Assembly: GCA_022839525.1 (NCBI GenBank) | Contig: JALHET010000042.1 | Location: forward strand, 1 to 14,605 | Reading direction: 5' to 3' | DNA from: Lentisphaerota bacterium | Lineage (GTDB): Bacteria; Verrucomicrobiota; Kiritimatiellia; RFP12; UBA1067 | Length of the DNA: 14,605 bases | In this document: positions 13,956-14,605 of the stretch, piece by piece | Position numbering within the stretch: position 1 is the first letter of the stretch | Layout: the number at the start of each line of letters is the position of its first letter | Translations under genes and position numbers: made by a program | Notes under the pieces: model-generated | What the model saw: only the letters and a program-made list of their open reading frames with translations | Database searches by the model: none | Told to the model about the DNA's origin: nothing

Positions 13956-14294
13956 ATGACTCTCATGAAACCGCTTCGATGGCTACACGGCGAGGTGAAG
14001 ACCCCGCCCATGACCACGGCTGCGCGGAAGGAATTGGGCTTCTTGCTGCGGTTGACACAGGACGGCGAGTCGCTATCCATGCCGCAGTCACGGCCCATGC
14101 CCGACATCGGCGCGGGTTGCCACGAGTTGCGCGTGACCGACGCGGGCGGCGAATGGCGGCTTGTCTACGCGGTCACGCCCGAGGCGGTCGTCGTATTGGA
14201 CGTGTTCAAGAAGACGACGCGGACGACGCCGCAAACGATTCTGACCCGGTGCGCACGGCGGTTGCGCGACTACCACAGGAGGGACTCGAAATGA
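13956..14294 (+). CDS. RelE/HigB-type toxin (phage Gp49-like family)
   Basis: A 112-aa basic protein of the HigB/Gp49-like (PF05973-type) branch of the RelE superfamily, which are ribosome-dependent mRNA interferases. Family features are KPLRWLHGE at the start, FLLRLTQDGE, SRPMPDIGAGCHELRV, then WRLVYAV, VVVLDVFKKTTRTTP and a C-terminal helix rich in Arg. ATG 13956 is preferred: it leaves the full fold intact, and the frame's earlier TTG at 13929 overlaps the integrase stop. GGGAT just upstream is a weak ribosome-binding site. ATG 13965, which begins directly at the family motif KPLRW, is also possible. The stop overlaps the antitoxin start by 4 bp (ATGA). Confidence 0.88.
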   Translation: MTLMKPLRWLHGEVKTPPMTTAARKELGFLLRLTQDGESLSMPQSRPMPDIGAGCHELRVTDAGGEWRLVYAVTPEAVVVLDVFKKTTRTTPQTILTRCARRLRDYHRRDSK

Positions 14295-14605
14295 AAGAGA
14301 TCGGCAAAGGATGGGTTGAGGGAAGCGCGCAGGAACTGCTCGGGCTCACCGACGCGGAAGCGGCCTATGTTGAAACCAAGGTCGCTCTCACCCGCGCCGT
14401 CCGCGAGCGGCGGCTTGCGCTCGGGCTCTCGCAGGCCAGCATGGCCAAGGCGCTGGGAACCAGCCAGAGCCGCTTTTCGTTCATTGAGAAGGGCGACCCC
14501 TCCGTCAGCATCGACTTGGCCCTACGGGCGCTCTTCGAGACGGGCATGGACGTTCGCGGTGTCGCCGCACTCATGGCGGGCGGGGCTATCCAGAAAGCGC
14601 CTTCC
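14291..14605 (+). CDS. XRE-family HTH antitoxin (HigA-like), 3' end outside window
   Basis: At least 105 aa, open to the window edge. After an acidic N-terminal stretch (ELLGLTDAEAAYVETKVALT) comes an XRE helix-turn-helix: RAVRERRLALGLSQASMAKALGTS, then QSRFSFIEKGDPSVSIDLALRALF. This pattern matches antitoxins partnered with Gp49-like toxins, which bind and neutralise the toxin and repress the operon. A strong AGGAGG (14277-14282) lies eight bases before ATG 14291, inside the toxin's last codons. The ATGA overlap suggests coupled translation, with extra antitoxin ensured by the strong site. Toxin-first order is as in higBA. Confidence 0.88.
   Translation, partial: MKEIGKGWVEGSAQELLGLTDAEAAYVETKVALTRAVRERRLALGLSQASMAKALGTSQSRFSFIEKGDPSVSIDLALRALFETGMDVRGVAALMAGGAIQKAPS

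Larger units (their letters stand above)
12089..14605. mobile_element. Left end of an integrative element in tRNA-Pro(TGG) (runs off window)
   Basis: The span begins at the tRNA-Pro 3' fragment. It continues through tandem 11-bp repeats, a tyrosine recombinase transcribed away from the junction, and a toxin-antitoxin pair. The tRNA fragment points its 3' end towards the wrbA side. If integration followed the usual rule, an intact tRNA-Pro(TGG) on the minus strand should lie at the far right end, outside the window, with the same 45-bp core. Cargo beyond 14605 is unknown, so size and type (island, prophage or ICE) cannot be judged. Confidence 0.65.

Noticed and set aside
1..14605. CRISPR array or rRNA genes
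   Set aside because: No regularly spaced repeat-spacer series and no rRNA-like sequence was seen.

Overview
The window looks like a chromosomal segment of a GC-rich Gram-negative bacterium. It has a DUF481 outer-membrane barrel, several signal-peptide hydrolases and an LPS-type glycosyltransferase. The secreted esterase and beta-lactamase-like fusions, and a GTAGGGACG-type palindromic intergenic repeat, suggest the PVC superphylum (Kiritimatiellota or Lentisphaerota-like). That placement is inference from gene style, not from a marker gene.

Layout. 1-1316: the tail of an unidentified gene, peptide deformylase (def) with a clear intrinsic terminator, then a small decayed zone. This zone holds two copies of a 23-bp repeat, a truncated sbcD exonuclease remnant and a 17-bp tandem repeat. 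1317-3462 (+): a DUF481 outer-membrane protein and a NahK-like sugar kinase, 16 bp apart and probably co-transcribed. 3471-6437 (-): a three-gene run transcribed as glycosyltransferase family 4, then purD, then purE. The two pur genes act at steps 2 and 6 of inosinate synthesis.

6645-11227 (+): two large exported hydrolases 17 bp apart. The first is a tandem alpha/beta hydrolase whose second domain seems to have lost its nucleophile. The second is an esterase, sugar-lactonase-remnant and class-C beta-lactamase-like fusion. Its last 50 codons and its stop codon come from a nested palindromic repeat. Both genes are probably involved in carbohydrate or ester breakdown in the envelope. 11294-11911 (-): a WrbA-type flavoprotein with a good sigma-70 promoter.

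12089-14605: the left end of an integrative element. A 45-nt 3' fragment of tRNA-Pro(TGG) marks the attachment junction. Next come tandem 11-bp repeats (candidate integrase arm sites) and a 547-aa tyrosine recombinase with a helix-turn-helix-bearing insertion inside its catalytic domain. A toxin-first RelE/HigB-type toxin-antitoxin pair follows and runs off the window. An intact tRNA-Pro(TGG) is predicted further right, at the other end of the element.

The most unusual objects are the recombinase with the inserted domain and its att site, the repeat that supplies the end of an enzyme gene, and the 23-bp repeat of which one copy has become a terminator.
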